The notes: generated by a model not told the origin, from the letters alone. A DNA stretch of 64,000 nt from Tenacibaculum sp. 1_MG-2023 (GCF_030547425.1 NZ_JAUORH010000005.1:62001-126000); one strand, 5' to 3'; positions 19,630 through 29,880 are shown, numbered from the stretch's first letter. Numbers and translations are program-made.

Positions 19630-21771
19630 TTAAAATTTAATATTATATAATAGTTTTAAATAGTATGAACGACCATAGCCTAACAATAGAGAGTTATTGT
19701 TTGTTGCATGTGCGCCTGTTGTAGCTGCGTTACTTACATTAACACTGGTAACATCAAATAAATTTCGGGCTCCTATTGTTGCTTGTAATTTTTTATTTAA
19801 AAATGTTTTTTGCACAGAAGCATCTAACCAATTATAAGCCTGTGTAGTTGTTTTTGTGAAAGTTGAGTTTTTATTTTCATCTGTACCTAAAGCTATATAG
19901 TTTTGTTGTTCTCCGTTATGCTTTAATAATAAAGTTATTACTGTATCCCAATTTTTTATTTCATAGCTAGCACTCGTAGTTAATTGAAATGAATACAAAA
20001 AGTCATTTTTTGCATTTATTTCATTGTTAGCTACCTGGGCTATACCTTGTAAATTAGCACCTATATTAAAGGACCAATTATTTGCTTTTATTGTATTTCT
20101 TGAAGAAACTCCCCATAGTTTATAAGCATCAATATTTATGTATTGATATTGTAGAGGTGACGAATTAACAATTGCTAAATCTATTTTATCTTCCAGATTT
20201 AAATAGTCTATTTTTAAACTATTTAACAATGATATATTAGAATCGTCAAACCAACTTCTTTTCTTTAAATTAATGGAAGCAGAATATCCACTTTCGGGAT
20301 TTAAATTTTCATTTCCTCTTACGTCATGATTAGAGTCAACAAAATAATAATATAGCTCTTGAAAACTTGGAGTTCTATACGAAGTACCTATATTACCTCT
20401 AAGTTCAAATCCGTTTTTAAATAAATAACGAGCACTTAAAGAGCTTTGTAATTTAGAATGAAATAAAGAATTGTATTCATACCTTAAGCCAGGACGAACC
20501 ATTAAGGCATCTGAAAATTTTATTTCAGAAGAACCAAATAGAGCATAGTTACCCTGAGTACGTGTTTTATCTTGTTGAGTAACTTCACCAGAGGCCTGCG
20601 TATCGAATCCTTCTATATAACGAGCTTCATAACCTAACTGAAAATTATGACGATTACTTTTTATAAAGTTTGAAATAGTACCTTTTGAAAAGAAAACATT
20701 GCTTGATTGATATACTTTATCTTCCTCATTCGTTTTATTACCAGATAAAATAAAATAAGTAAACTTATTTAAACGTCGTTTTTGTGTTTGATAAGAAGCT
20801 GATAAGGAATAAGGACTCCCCGATGCTAAAACCCCATTTAAATTAATATTATTTACAAATCTCTCTGTTTTGAAAATGCGGTCCAACGCAAACGGATTAC
20901 TAGTTTGTGAGTCTACATCAATATTGTCATCAACTTTTGGATTGTAAAAGTTTACATTATCATTGTAGTAATTGAATTTATAACTCAAATTAAGTTGATC
21001 TTTTTTATAATTCAAAAAACCAGTGGCATTTACCTGCTCTTTCGGCAACCAACTATAACCTCTTAATAAATCATTCTTATAATAATCTCTTCCTTTTCTA
21101 TCATCTAAAAAACCTGTAAAATCTGTTCTATTAAAACTCACTCTACCAAACCAGTTTTCAGAAAAATTATGAGCTACATTAACACTCTGTATATGTTTTC
21201 CTTCGTTAAATAAAGCATACTCATTACTTACAGTTTCTTCTTGTATTGCCGCTTGAATATTCCATTTATTTTGAGATGATTTTTTTGTTATAATATTAAT
21301 TACTCCCGATACCGAATTAGCTCCGTACTCAACTCCCATGGCTCCTTCCACCAATTCTATACGCTCAACATCATCTAAATTTATTTGAGTTAAATCAATG
21401 TTATTTCCAATTCCGTTATCACTAACTAACGGAACATTATCTATTAAAATATTAAAGTATTGAGAATCTAGACCAAACATTGAGATAGTTGATTTACCTG
21501 ATTGAGAGTTTGGAACAACTGTTAAGTTTAGTTTAAAATTTAATACATCCGCTAAATTATTAGCTGCTTGACTTTCTATTTGTTTTTTATCTATAATAGT
21601 TACATTATATACCGATTTTTTAATCGATTTAGGATTGTACTGCCCTGTTATAACAACCTCATCCAATTTATTATAATGAATACTGTCACGTCTTACCTCT
21701 TCTTTTTCTTGTGAAAAGACTTGACACGCTAAAAGCATCAACAAAAAAACAATTCTATTATTTAGAAACAT
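19630..21771 (-). CDS. TonB-dependent outer membrane receptor, HmuR-like
   Basis: 713 residues with a signal peptide ending at QVFSQ, a plug domain (DEVVITGQYNPKSIKKS... to VSGVINIITKK, residues 38-165) and a beta-barrel ending YYLKLLYNIKF with the usual terminal Phe. It is encoded directly ahead of the HmuY-like lipoprotein, which implies heme or a similar iron source as cargo. No N-terminal carboxypeptidase-like domain, unlike the second receptor in this block. Confidence 0.88.
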   Translation of the reverse strand: MFLNNRIVFLLMLLACQVFSQEKEEVRRDSIHYNKLDEVVITGQYNPKSIKKSVYNVTIIDKKQIESQAANNLADVLNFKLNLTVVPNSQSGKSTISMFGLDSQYFNILIDNVPLVSDNGIGNNIDLTQINLDDVERIELVEGAMGVEYGANSVSGVINIITKKSSQNKWNIQAAIQEETVSNEYALFNEGKHIQSVNVAHNFSENWFGRVSFNRTDFTGFLDDRKGRDYYKNDLLRGYSWLPKEQVNATGFLNYKKDQLNLSYKFNYYNDNVNFYNPKVDDNIDVDSQTSNPFALDRIFKTERFVNNINLNGVLASGSPYSLSASYQTQKRRLNKFTYFILSGNKTNEEDKVYQSSNVFFSKGTISNFIKSNRHNFQLGYEARYIEGFDTQASGEVTQQDKTRTQGNYALFGSSEIKFSDALMVRPGLRYEYNSLFHSKLQSSLSARYLFKNGFELRGNIGTSYRTPSFQELYYYFVDSNHDVRGNENLNPESGYSASINLKKRSWFDDSNISLLNSLKIDYLNLEDKIDLAIVNSSPLQYQYINIDAYKLWGVSSRNTIKANNWSFNIGANLQGIAQVANNEINAKNDFLYSFQLTTSASYEIKNWDTVITLLLKHNGEQQNYIALGTDENKNSTFTKTTTQAYNWLDASVQKTFLNKKLQATIGARNLFDVTSVNVSNAATTGAHATNNNSLLLGYGRSYYLKLLYNIKF

Positions 21772-21866
21772 TCTTAATAATTTTTCTGCAAATATATTCT
21801 TTATTTTTAACCAATCTAAATAAAAGTTATATTTTTGTCAGAAAATAAATTCAAACAAAACTCACG

Positions 21867-22769
21867 ATGAAAAAAATACTATTAGGTAGTTTATTAATAC
21901 TATCTGCACTTACAGTTAACGCTCAAAACAAAAAGAAAAAAGATAGAGCTGCTATAAAAAAAATGTGTGGCTGTTATGAAGTTACTTTCAACTTTGCTGA
22001 AACATTTAATAACAGTAAAGACTCTCTATACAAACCTTCCAAAACAAAAACAGATAAAGCTTTAGAGTGGGCTGAATTAATTGTTGATGAAAATGATAAA
22101 ATTTCAATTCAACATTTACTACAGGTCGGCAATCCAGCAAATCCTCATATTGTAAAACATTGGAGACAAGATTGGCTGTACGAAAACACTGATTTTTATA
22201 TGTTCAATGGCAATAACAATTGGTTATATGAAAACAAACCAAAATCAGAAGTAAAAAAACAATGGACTCAAAAGGTATATCAAGTAGATGATAGTCCACG
22301 ATACGAAGGTTCTGCCACTTGGGTTCATGTAGACGGAAAAAGCTATTGGGAAAATACTACAGATGCACCTTTACCAAGAAGAGAATACACAAAAAGGAGC
22401 GATTATAATGTAACTGAAAGAGGTAACCGTCATGAAATCACAAACTACGGTTGGTTACATGATCAAGATAACAAAAAAATTATAAGAGAAGAAGGTAAAA
22501 AAGATATTGTTATAGCTCATGAAAAAGGATATAACACGTACGTAAAAGTAGCTGATAGCAAATGTAAAGCTGCAAAAGATTGGTGGAAAAAAAACAGTAC
22601 GAAATGGCTAAAAGTTAGAAATAAGTGGGATGAGGTTTATGGAAGAAATACTAACCTTTCTTTAGAAACTAAAGTAAATAACAAACCTTTATACAAACAT
22701 TTATTTTCAGAAAAAACTTCAGAAGAGCAACAAATTAATGAAACTATAGAGTCTTTTGTAAAAAAGTAA
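21867..22769 (+). CDS. DUF6607 family exported protein
   Basis: 300 residues with a cleavable signal peptide (ends VNAQ). Recognised as the DUF6607 family by MCGCYEVTFNFAETF, WRQDWLYEN and YPR/RREYTKR-type segments; the mature protein is rich in Trp, Lys and Asn. Function unknown. It is divergent from the HmuR-like receptor with about 95 bp between starts, and lies ahead of a siderophore-type receptor, so a role in iron or heme handling is plausible but unproven. TATTTTTG at 21830-21837 fits a -7 element. Confidence 0.75.
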   Translation: MKKILLGSLLILSALTVNAQNKKKKDRAAIKKMCGCYEVTFNFAETFNNSKDSLYKPSKTKTDKALEWAELIVDENDKISIQHLLQVGNPANPHIVKHWRQDWLYENTDFYMFNGNNNWLYENKPKSEVKKQWTQKVYQVDDSPRYEGSATWVHVDGKSYWENTTDAPLPRREYTKRSDYNVTERGNRHEITNYGWLHDQDNKKIIREEGKKDIVIAHEKGYNTYVKVADSKCKAAKDWWKKNSTKWLKVRNKWDEVYGRNTNLSLETKVNNKPLYKHLFSEKTSEEQQINETIESFVKK

Positions 22770-22849
22770 AAGTGCTTCAAAGCATTTTATAGTTATACCT
22801 AAACGAAAAATTAAATATTTTAAAAACAAATCTCTCAAAGAGGAAAAAA

Positions 22850-25273
22850 ATGAGAATTATTGCAACCGTACTACTTTTATGTAGTTGTATTCAAACAATG
22901 TATAGTCAAGCAACTCTACAAGGAGTTGTAAAATCAGAAAACAATGAAACTATTCCTTATGCGAATGTATTTATTAAAGGAACTAAATTAGGAGCCGAAA
23001 CCAATGAAAATGGTCTTTTTACTATAACAAATGTTCCAAACTCTAATCATAAACTTATTGTAAGCGCTGTAGGGTTTAATCAATCATCACAAAAAATTGT
23101 GGTAAAAGGAGACATTAAAAATTTAGTTTTTATTTTAAAATCAGACACTCAACTTGATGAAGTTGAACTTTTTGGAGCAAGAGACAAAAGAGCTGAGAAA
23201 CTAGAAACGCTTACAAGATTACCCTTAGCTCCTAATGAGCAATTACAAAGTATTTCAGTATTATCACACAAACTTATCGATCAACAAAATGCCTTAAGCC
23301 TTAGTGATGTTACCAAAAATGTAGCTGGTGTGTATACCTTTGCTACCTACGGAAACACCAAAGAAAGTATGTCATTAAGAGGTTTTAGAGGGATTCCGTT
23401 ACTTAAAAATGGTGTTCGTATTAATTCTGATTTTAGAGGAACTGGAGTTATTACCGATATGGCTGGTGTTGACAACATTCAAGTATTAAAAGGAATTTCT
23501 GCCATTAGCCAAGGTTTAGGTGGTGATTTAGGTTCTGCCGGTGGTGTTATTAATGTAGTGACTAAAACTCCTAAATTTTATACAGGTGGTGAGGTTACTT
23601 TTAGAGCAGGAAGCTTCGGAAAACTACGTCCTACTTTTGATGTTTATGGACCTATTGATACTAATAAAAAACACGCCTTCAGAATTGCTGGTTCTTATGA
23701 TAAAGCAGATAGTTTTAGAGACCACGTTGGTTCTGAACGCTTTTACGTAAACCCTTCATACGCTTGGAGACCAGACGAAAAAACTACTATTACATTAGAA
23801 ATGGATTATATGCATGATAGCAGAACTCCAGATCAAGGAACTCTTAACTTAGGAGCTTACGACGTAAACAATATTTATAAATTACCTAACAGTAACTTTA
23901 TGGGCTATGATTCTGATAATGCTACTACCAAAAACCTAACTTATGCTATTAGAGCAGATAGAAAGTTAACTGAAAAGTTAACTTTAAAAGCAGGGTATTT
24001 TGTTTCTGATTTAGATATTGATACTGAAACCTCTTACGCTTTTCAAGGAAGTTCAAGAAACGGGTTACCTGTTTTACCAGACAACCAACGTTATAGAGAA
24101 TACTATGCTTCTGGTAGAAAAGATAATAATAGTGTATTACAATTAGATTTGGTAGGAAAAGATGTAGAAACAGGTTTTTTAAAACATACTTTTCAAATTG
24201 GTGCAGATTTTAGAACCTCTGAATTTGACAACATAGCCTATGCTACACAATATGCCTCAAACAATCAATACGCAGATATTATAGATGTATTACAACCTAT
24301 AGATAACACACTTCCTAACGGAATTATCATTACAAGAAATCCTGCAAGAGATTCAGGATCAAGAACAGAGTCATATGGAATTACCATTCAAGATAAAATA
24401 AGCCTTACTAATTGGGCTGATGTTTTCTTAGGATTACGTTATACCACTATGAAAAGAACTAGAGGTAGCTTTATAGGTGGACCTTTAGGCGAATCTAAAA
24501 GTGATGATGCTTTTAACCCGTTATTAGGGTTTAATCTAAAACCTAATGAAAATATTATCATTTTTGGTTCATACGCAAGTAGCTCAGATCCTAGAACTTC
24601 TTTTTATATGGATGTTGACGGTAACGAATTAGGAACAGAACGTTGGGATCAAATAGAAACTGGTATTAAATCTACATGGTTTAACAATGCTTTACGTTTT
24701 AATGTTACTACATTTTATACCTCAAGTAAAAATTTAAACTTACCTGTTTATGACAATGCTGGTAATAGTTTAGGTTATTATACACAAGGAGGTGATGATG
24801 TAAGAAATGGTGTAGAAGTAGAAGTAATAGGTCGCTTACTTCCTAATTTAGAAATTATTGGAGGTTATTCTTATTTAGATGCTAAATACAAAGATCATGC
24901 ATCATATTATTACAACTCTCGTCCAATGAACACGCCAAAGCATACTGCTAACTTCTGGGCACGTTATGCATTTAAAAAATCTTTAAATGGTTTATTTATC
25001 GGTGCTGGAGCTTATTACTTAGGAAAACGTCCGCACAATGTATGGTCTAGAAACTATACACATACAGGGGTTATTCCTGATACAAAGCCTTTCGATTTAA
25101 ATTCATACACTACAGTTAATGTACAAGCTTCTTACAAATTCAATGAGAACTTAAGTATTGATATATTTGGAAATAATATCTTTGACGAAGTAGGCTACAA
25201 CGCTTATCGTACAAGTTATATTAATAGAATTGAGCCTGCTAGTTTTGGTTCAACATTACGTTATAAATTTTAA
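22850..25273 (+). CDS. TonB-dependent siderophore receptor
   Basis: 807 residues: signal peptide (to about 20), a carboxypeptidase-regulatory-like domain (LQGVVKSENNETIPYANVFIKGT, residues 23-95), a plug (LSLSDVTKNVAGVY... GGVINVVTKTPKF, about 145-245) and a 22-strand type barrel ending FGSTLRYKF. Plug features such as SMSLRGFRG resemble FhuE/FecA-type ferric-siderophore receptors. It is the first gene of a tight run with the ankyrin protein (6 bp gap), DUF2271 protein and PepSY reductase, a logical uptake-plus-reduction unit. Confidence 0.92.
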   Translation: MRIIATVLLLCSCIQTMYSQATLQGVVKSENNETIPYANVFIKGTKLGAETNENGLFTITNVPNSNHKLIVSAVGFNQSSQKIVVKGDIKNLVFILKSDTQLDEVELFGARDKRAEKLETLTRLPLAPNEQLQSISVLSHKLIDQQNALSLSDVTKNVAGVYTFATYGNTKESMSLRGFRGIPLLKNGVRINSDFRGTGVITDMAGVDNIQVLKGISAISQGLGGDLGSAGGVINVVTKTPKFYTGGEVTFRAGSFGKLRPTFDVYGPIDTNKKHAFRIAGSYDKADSFRDHVGSERFYVNPSYAWRPDEKTTITLEMDYMHDSRTPDQGTLNLGAYDVNNIYKLPNSNFMGYDSDNATTKNLTYAIRADRKLTEKLTLKAGYFVSDLDIDTETSYAFQGSSRNGLPVLPDNQRYREYYASGRKDNNSVLQLDLVGKDVETGFLKHTFQIGADFRTSEFDNIAYATQYASNNQYADIIDVLQPIDNTLPNGIIITRNPARDSGSRTESYGITIQDKISLTNWADVFLGLRYTTMKRTRGSFIGGPLGESKSDDAFNPLLGFNLKPNENIIIFGSYASSSDPRTSFYMDVDGNELGTERWDQIETGIKSTWFNNALRFNVTTFYTSSKNLNLPVYDNAGNSLGYYTQGGDDVRNGVEVEVIGRLLPNLEIIGGYSYLDAKYKDHASYYYNSRPMNTPKHTANFWARYAFKKSLNGLFIGAGAYYLGKRPHNVWSRNYTHTGVIPDTKPFDLNSYTTVNVQASYKFNENLSIDIFGNNIFDEVGYNAYRTSYINRIEPASFGSTLRYKF

Positions 25274-25279
25274 TTTATT

Positions 25280-26773
25280 ATGAAAAAACAACACATAACA
25301 TTGGCCCTTGTACTTTTTATTAGTGCAATTCAAGCGCAAACAAAAAACATATTTTTTGAAAGATCTTTTTGGCAAGAAAAACCTACTATTCAACTTGTTG
25401 AAGAAAAAATAAAAGAAGGAAATAGCGCAACAGCATTAAACCCAAATGGGTTTGATGCTGTTACCTACGCTATCTTAGCCAGTGCTCCAAATAAAGTAAT
25501 CAAACATTTACTTACTAAAAAAGGAAATGATGTTAACAAGATAACACACGATAAAAGAACTTATGTTTTTTGGGCTACCTATAAAAACAATGTTGAAATT
25601 ATGAAGCATTTGATAGCTAATAATGCTCGTATGGATTTAAAAGACTCTCATCAATTATCTCCATTAACTTTTGCGGCGAATGCAGGGCAAACAAATAAAG
25701 AAATTTATGAACTTTGTATTCAAAACGGAATTGATATAAAAACAGATGTTGACGAGCACGGAGCTAATGCTTTATTATTAGTATTACCAAGTTTAAAAGA
25801 TTTATCGTTTGTGGACTACCTTACTTCAAAAGGGTTGAGCTTACATAATGTTGACAAAGATGGTAATGGTGCTTTTAACTACGCTGCTAAAAAAGGTAAT
25901 AAAGAAATTTTAACTCTTTTAATAAAAAAAGGATTGCCTTATAAAAACCTAAATAAAAAAGGAGGTAATGCTATGTTATTAGCTACTCAAGGTTCTCGTA
26001 GTGGTTATAACTCTTTAGAGTTTTTTAAATATTTAGAAAATTTAGGTATCAACCCTAATATTACTAATAAAGACGGAAAAACACCGCTTCATAACTTAGC
26101 TCGTGGAAACAAAGACCTCAATACTATTAACTATTTTCTTAGCAAAAGTGTAAATGCTAATCAAGTTGATGAGAACGGAAATACTCCTTTAATTATCGCA
26201 GCTAGTAGAAACTCTTTAGAGGTTATTAAGTTATTATCAGAAAAAACAAAGAATATTAACCATACTAATAAAAGAGGACATTCAGCACTTACGTACGCTG
26301 TTGAATACAACTCAGAAGCTGTTGTAGATTATTTAGTAAAAAACAAGGCAGATATTCAAGTAAAAGATGACAAAGGAAACTCTTTAGCTTATTATTTAGT
26401 TAAAAGTTATCATCCTAAGAAGGTAAACGATTTTAATGAAAAAATGAGTCTTTTAGCGAATAACGGATTAAACTTAACACAACTTCAAGCCAATAAAAAT
26501 ACGTTGTTTCATATTGCTGTAGAAAAAAACAACATCGATTTACTTAAAAAAATCAATACTTTAAAAATTGATGTGAATGCAAAAAATAGCGAAGGCTTAA
26601 CTCCACTACATTTAGCTGTAATGCAGGCTAATAATACTGATGTAATCAAATATTTATTAAGTATTGGAGCTAACAAATCAATAACTACTGATTTTGATGA
26701 AACAGTACACGATTTAGCTAAAGAAAATGAAATCTTAAACAAGAAAAATATAGATATTAGCTTTTTAAAATAA
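25280..26773 (+). CDS. Exported ankyrin-repeat protein
   Basis: 497 residues with a signal peptide (ends SAIQAQ) and about ten ankyrin repeats, seen as recurring DxxGxTPLxxAA-type units such as NKDGKTPLHNLA, DENGNTPLIIAA and NSEGLTPLHLAV. Ankyrin stacks are protein-binding scaffolds; this one should be periplasmic. It sits inside the receptor-reductase operon, 6 bp after the receptor and 11 bp before the DUF2271 gene, so it may dock to one of them. That partnership is inference. Confidence 0.9.
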   Translation: MKKQHITLALVLFISAIQAQTKNIFFERSFWQEKPTIQLVEEKIKEGNSATALNPNGFDAVTYAILASAPNKVIKHLLTKKGNDVNKITHDKRTYVFWATYKNNVEIMKHLIANNARMDLKDSHQLSPLTFAANAGQTNKEIYELCIQNGIDIKTDVDEHGANALLLVLPSLKDLSFVDYLTSKGLSLHNVDKDGNGAFNYAAKKGNKEILTLLIKKGLPYKNLNKKGGNAMLLATQGSRSGYNSLEFFKYLENLGINPNITNKDGKTPLHNLARGNKDLNTINYFLSKSVNANQVDENGNTPLIIAASRNSLEVIKLLSEKTKNINHTNKRGHSALTYAVEYNSEAVVDYLVKNKADIQVKDDKGNSLAYYLVKSYHPKKVNDFNEKMSLLANNGLNLTQLQANKNTLFHIAVEKNNIDLLKKINTLKIDVNAKNSEGLTPLHLAVMQANNTDVIKYLLSIGANKSITTDFDETVHDLAKENEILNKKNIDISFLK

Positions 26774-26784
26774 ACCAATATAAA

Positions 26785-27258
26785 ATGAAAAAAATCATAG
26801 CTCTTTTTATTACTGTATTCACAATAATGGCTTTTAACACAAATGATAGCGCCTCTTATAAATGTATGATTCAAATGAAAAATTATACTGGTGAAGGTGC
26901 TTACATTGCTATTTCATTATTAAATCCTAATGGAGAATACGAACAAACATTATACGTTCAAGGTGATGATGAAGAATGGTACTCTGACATTACCGAGTGG
27001 TGGAAATTTCAAGGAAAGGTTCGTACTGATATTGACGCTATAACTGGCGCAACAATTAGTGGAGGTAACAGAGCGATTACCGTATTAAAAATCGACAACG
27101 ATAAAATTAACAAAGGATATAAAATTAGATTTGAATCGGCTGTAGAAGATCAAGAATATTATAAAGACGATGTAGAATTTGAATTAACTACCAATAATCT
27201 TAAAGGTAAATTTGAAGGAAATGGATTTATTCGTTACATCCGTTTAATGCCTCAATAA
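26785..27258 (+). CDS. DUF2271 periplasmic protein with flavinylation-like motif
   Basis: 157 residues with an N-terminal signal sequence and a single DUF2271 domain. Residues 84-90 read DAITGAT, which matches the Dxx[ST]GAT pattern to which ApbE attaches FMN on a threonine in extracytoplasmic flavoproteins. The next gene encodes a PepSY membrane reductase, so the protein may relay electrons outside the inner membrane, for example to ferric siderophores. No apbE gene is in the window. The flavin link is inferred from the motif and neighbours. Confidence 0.78.
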   Translation: MKKIIALFITVFTIMAFNTNDSASYKCMIQMKNYTGEGAYIAISLLNPNGEYEQTLYVQGDDEEWYSDITEWWKFQGKVRTDIDAITGATISGGNRAITVLKIDNDKINKGYKIRFESAVEDQEYYKDDVEFELTTNNLKGKFEGNGFIRYIRLMPQ

Positions 27259-27285
27259 CTTTATCAATAGAAATAGCTAACAAAA

Positions 27286-29463
27286 ATGACCACTTCTATA
27301 TGGAGATATAGCCACTTAACCTTGGCTATATCTTCTTTCCTTTTTTTACTCATTGCTTCATTAACAGGTATTATTTTAGCTTTTGAACCTATTTCAAAAC
27401 AGCTTTCAGACTATAGTATTTCTAATACTGAAAAAATAACGCTTGCAGAAACTATTTCTGAACTACAAAAGCAATATGATGAAATAATTTCTATCTCTGT
27501 TGATGAAAATGATTTCGTATCAGCCTCGATAGTTACCAAAGAAGGAAAAAGTGACACATTTTATGTAAACCCAACCACAGGTGAAAAAATAGGTGATATC
27601 GAAAAAAAGAAACCAATTTTTCAATTCGCCACTAGCCTACACAGATCTTTATTTTTAAAATCTACAGGAAGGTTTATTGTTGGCTTTATTTCTTTTTTAC
27701 TTTGCTTAATTGCTACCACAGGGTTCATTCTAATTGCCAAACGACAAGGAGGCTTTAAAAAGCTTTTTTCTAAAGTTGTAAAAGAGAATTTTGAACAATA
27801 TTACCACATTATTATTGGTCGTTACACGCTTATCCCTCTTATTATCATCACGCTAACAGGGGTATATTTATCGTTAGATCGGTTTTCAGTGCTACCTACA
27901 GAAAAAATTAAACACTCTTACGATTTTTCTTTAGCTTCTTCAAAAGAAAAAATAACACTTCTTGAGTTTCCAGTATTTAAAAACACTACTTTGAATGAAG
28001 TAAAAAGTGTTGAATTTCCTTTTTCTGAAGATGAGGAAGATTACTTTTTTGTAAAACTAACCGATAGTGAATTAATCGTTCATCAGTATACAGGAACTAT
28101 CATTAGTAAAGAAAACCTTTCATTAACCAGCATACTCTTAAACTGGAGTTTATTATTACATACAGGAAACGGAACTATTGTGTGGTCAATTGTATTGTTA
28201 CTTTCTTCAACATCTATCCTGTTTTTTATCTATTCAGGCTTTGCGATGACCTTCAGCAGAACACAAAAAAGCTCACTCCCTAAAAATAAAACTAAGAAAG
28301 ACAATGCTGAAATTATCATACTAGTAGGCTCAGAAACAAACAATACTTACTCTTTTGCCTCATCTTTATACAATGCTTTAATTAAAAATGGTAAAACCGT
28401 TTTCATCGATATTTTAAACAATTATGTTTCGTATAAAAACGCGAAACACCTAATCGTATTAACTTCAACTTATGGAGAAGGTGAAGCTCCTTCTAACGCT
28501 TCTAAATTTTTACAACTAGTTCAACAAACAGCGGTTCAAAATAAGATTGACTATTCAATAGTTGGTTTTGGTTCAAGAGCATATCCTCATTTTTGTCAAT
28601 TTGCTATTGATATAAGCAACAAACTACAACAGCTTCCAGAGTTTACACCTCTTTTACCTATATATAAAATTAACAACCAGTCTTTTCAAGACTTTAAAAC
28701 TTGGGGACATTTATGGAGCGAAAAAACTGAAATTAATTTTGAATTGACACAAGAGGTAAAAAAGCAAAAAAAACAACAAACTTTTACCACAGTTTCTAAA
28801 ACTGACTTAAACAACGACGATTCCTTTTTGGTCCGCTTACAACCAACTAAAAAAATTCGTTTTAACTCTGGTGATTTGTTAGCTATTACTCCTAAAAAAG
28901 ACAATATTGAACGCTTGTACTCTATTGGAAAAATAGATAATGATATTATACTAAGTATTAAGAAGCATGAACTTGGAATATGTTCTAACATACTTTATCA
29001 ACTACAGGAAAACGAAATAATTCAAGCAAATATTCAACAAAATAAAGATTTTTATTTTCCTAAAAAAAATAAAGAAGTAGTATTAATTGCTAACGGAACA
29101 GGCATCGCTCCTTTTTTAGGAATGCTGCAACATAAAAACGGTACTAAAGCACATCTATTCTGGGGTGGTAGAACTAAAGAGTCGCTAAAAATGTACGCTC
29201 CTTTGTTAAAAAACATAGAACAAAACAATATTCACATTGCTTATTCTCGAGAAAAAGAGAAAGAATATGTACAAGATTTGTTATTAAAAAAAGAAAGTAT
29301 AATTACTACTGTTTTACAAAACGGAGGAACCATTATGATTTGTGGTTCTATCAAAATGCTAAAAGGTGTTGAGAAGGTATTAGAACAGATAACTTCAAAT
29401 AAACTAAACACATCTTTAGACTACTTTAAAAAGAATAATCAAATTAAAACGGATTGTTATTAG
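27286..29463 (+). CDS. PepSY transmembrane reductase fused to flavodoxin and FNR domains
   Basis: A 725-residue fusion. An N-terminal PepSY_TM part with four or five helices (to about residue 325) precedes a flavodoxin-like domain (LVGSETNNTYSFA, TSTYGEGEAPSNA, about 345-470). A ferredoxin-NADP reductase module follows, with the FAD motif RLYSIG and the NAD(P) motif ANGTGIAPFLG, ending in a terminal aromatic (DCY). This resembles sulfite-reductase flavoprotein fusions proposed to move electrons from NADPH through the membrane to periplasmic ferric iron. It is the last gene of the receptor operon. Confidence 0.9.
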   Translation: MTTSIWRYSHLTLAISSFLFLLIASLTGIILAFEPISKQLSDYSISNTEKITLAETISELQKQYDEIISISVDENDFVSASIVTKEGKSDTFYVNPTTGEKIGDIEKKKPIFQFATSLHRSLFLKSTGRFIVGFISFLLCLIATTGFILIAKRQGGFKKLFSKVVKENFEQYYHIIIGRYTLIPLIIITLTGVYLSLDRFSVLPTEKIKHSYDFSLASSKEKITLLEFPVFKNTTLNEVKSVEFPFSEDEEDYFFVKLTDSELIVHQYTGTIISKENLSLTSILLNWSLLLHTGNGTIVWSIVLLLSSTSILFFIYSGFAMTFSRTQKSSLPKNKTKKDNAEIIILVGSETNNTYSFASSLYNALIKNGKTVFIDILNNYVSYKNAKHLIVLTSTYGEGEAPSNASKFLQLVQQTAVQNKIDYSIVGFGSRAYPHFCQFAIDISNKLQQLPEFTPLLPIYKINNQSFQDFKTWGHLWSEKTEINFELTQEVKKQKKQQTFTTVSKTDLNNDDSFLVRLQPTKKIRFNSGDLLAITPKKDNIERLYSIGKIDNDIILSIKKHELGICSNILYQLQENEIIQANIQQNKDFYFPKKNKEVVLIANGTGIAPFLGMLQHKNGTKAHLFWGGRTKESLKMYAPLLKNIEQNNIHIAYSREKEKEYVQDLLLKKESIITTVLQNGGTIMICGSIKMLKGVEKVLEQITSNKLNTSLDYFKKNNQIKTDCY

Positions 29464-29520
29464 AAGTCTGTTGGCTAAAGCTATTATTTTCTAATTTCAA
29501 ATCACCTTTCCCATCAACCA

Positions 29521-29565
29521 ACTACTGACTACTGACTACTGACTACTGACTACTGACTACTGACT
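29521..29565. repeat. 7-bp tandem repeat (ACTACTG)
   Basis: Six perfect copies of ACTACTG plus a partial one, in the 200-bp gap after the PepSY reductase. Just beyond it, a 15-bp direct repeat (ACGAATTCTAATTTA) occurs twice, 19 bp apart. No coding frame is seen across it. Confidence 0.9.
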
Positions 29566-29664
29566 TATAAAACAACGAATTCTAATTTATCTACTACGAA
29601 TTCTAATTTACTCCAAATTAGCCTCTACATCTGTGGTAATTTTGATCATATAAAAACAACAATT

Positions 29665-29880
29665 ATGTGGTCAAACAACAATTATTCATCAGTATTAAAA
29701 ATGTATTTGGAGAAATACACAAGTTTAAAATTACAAATAAACACAAGCGGATTAATCGCTTCTGTTGAAAAACAAGAAAACGGTCAGTGGATTAACGACC
29801 GAAACCTTCCTAACATTTTAAATAAACTATCATCTAGTATGAACTTAGGAAAGGATGTAACCATCATTTTACAACAATAA
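29665..29880 (+). CDS. Hypothetical protein (71 aa)
   Basis: A small soluble protein, not recognised. No signal peptide or cysteines; one region could form an alpha-helix followed by strands (LKLQINTSGLIASVEKQENG). It lies 32 bp before the lipoprotein gene on the same strand, with about 200 bp of repeat-containing sequence upstream, so the two could form an operon. Confidence 0.6.
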   Translation: MWSNNNYSSVLKMYLEKYTSLKLQINTSGLIASVEKQENGQWINDRNLPNILNKLSSSMNLGKDVTIILQQ

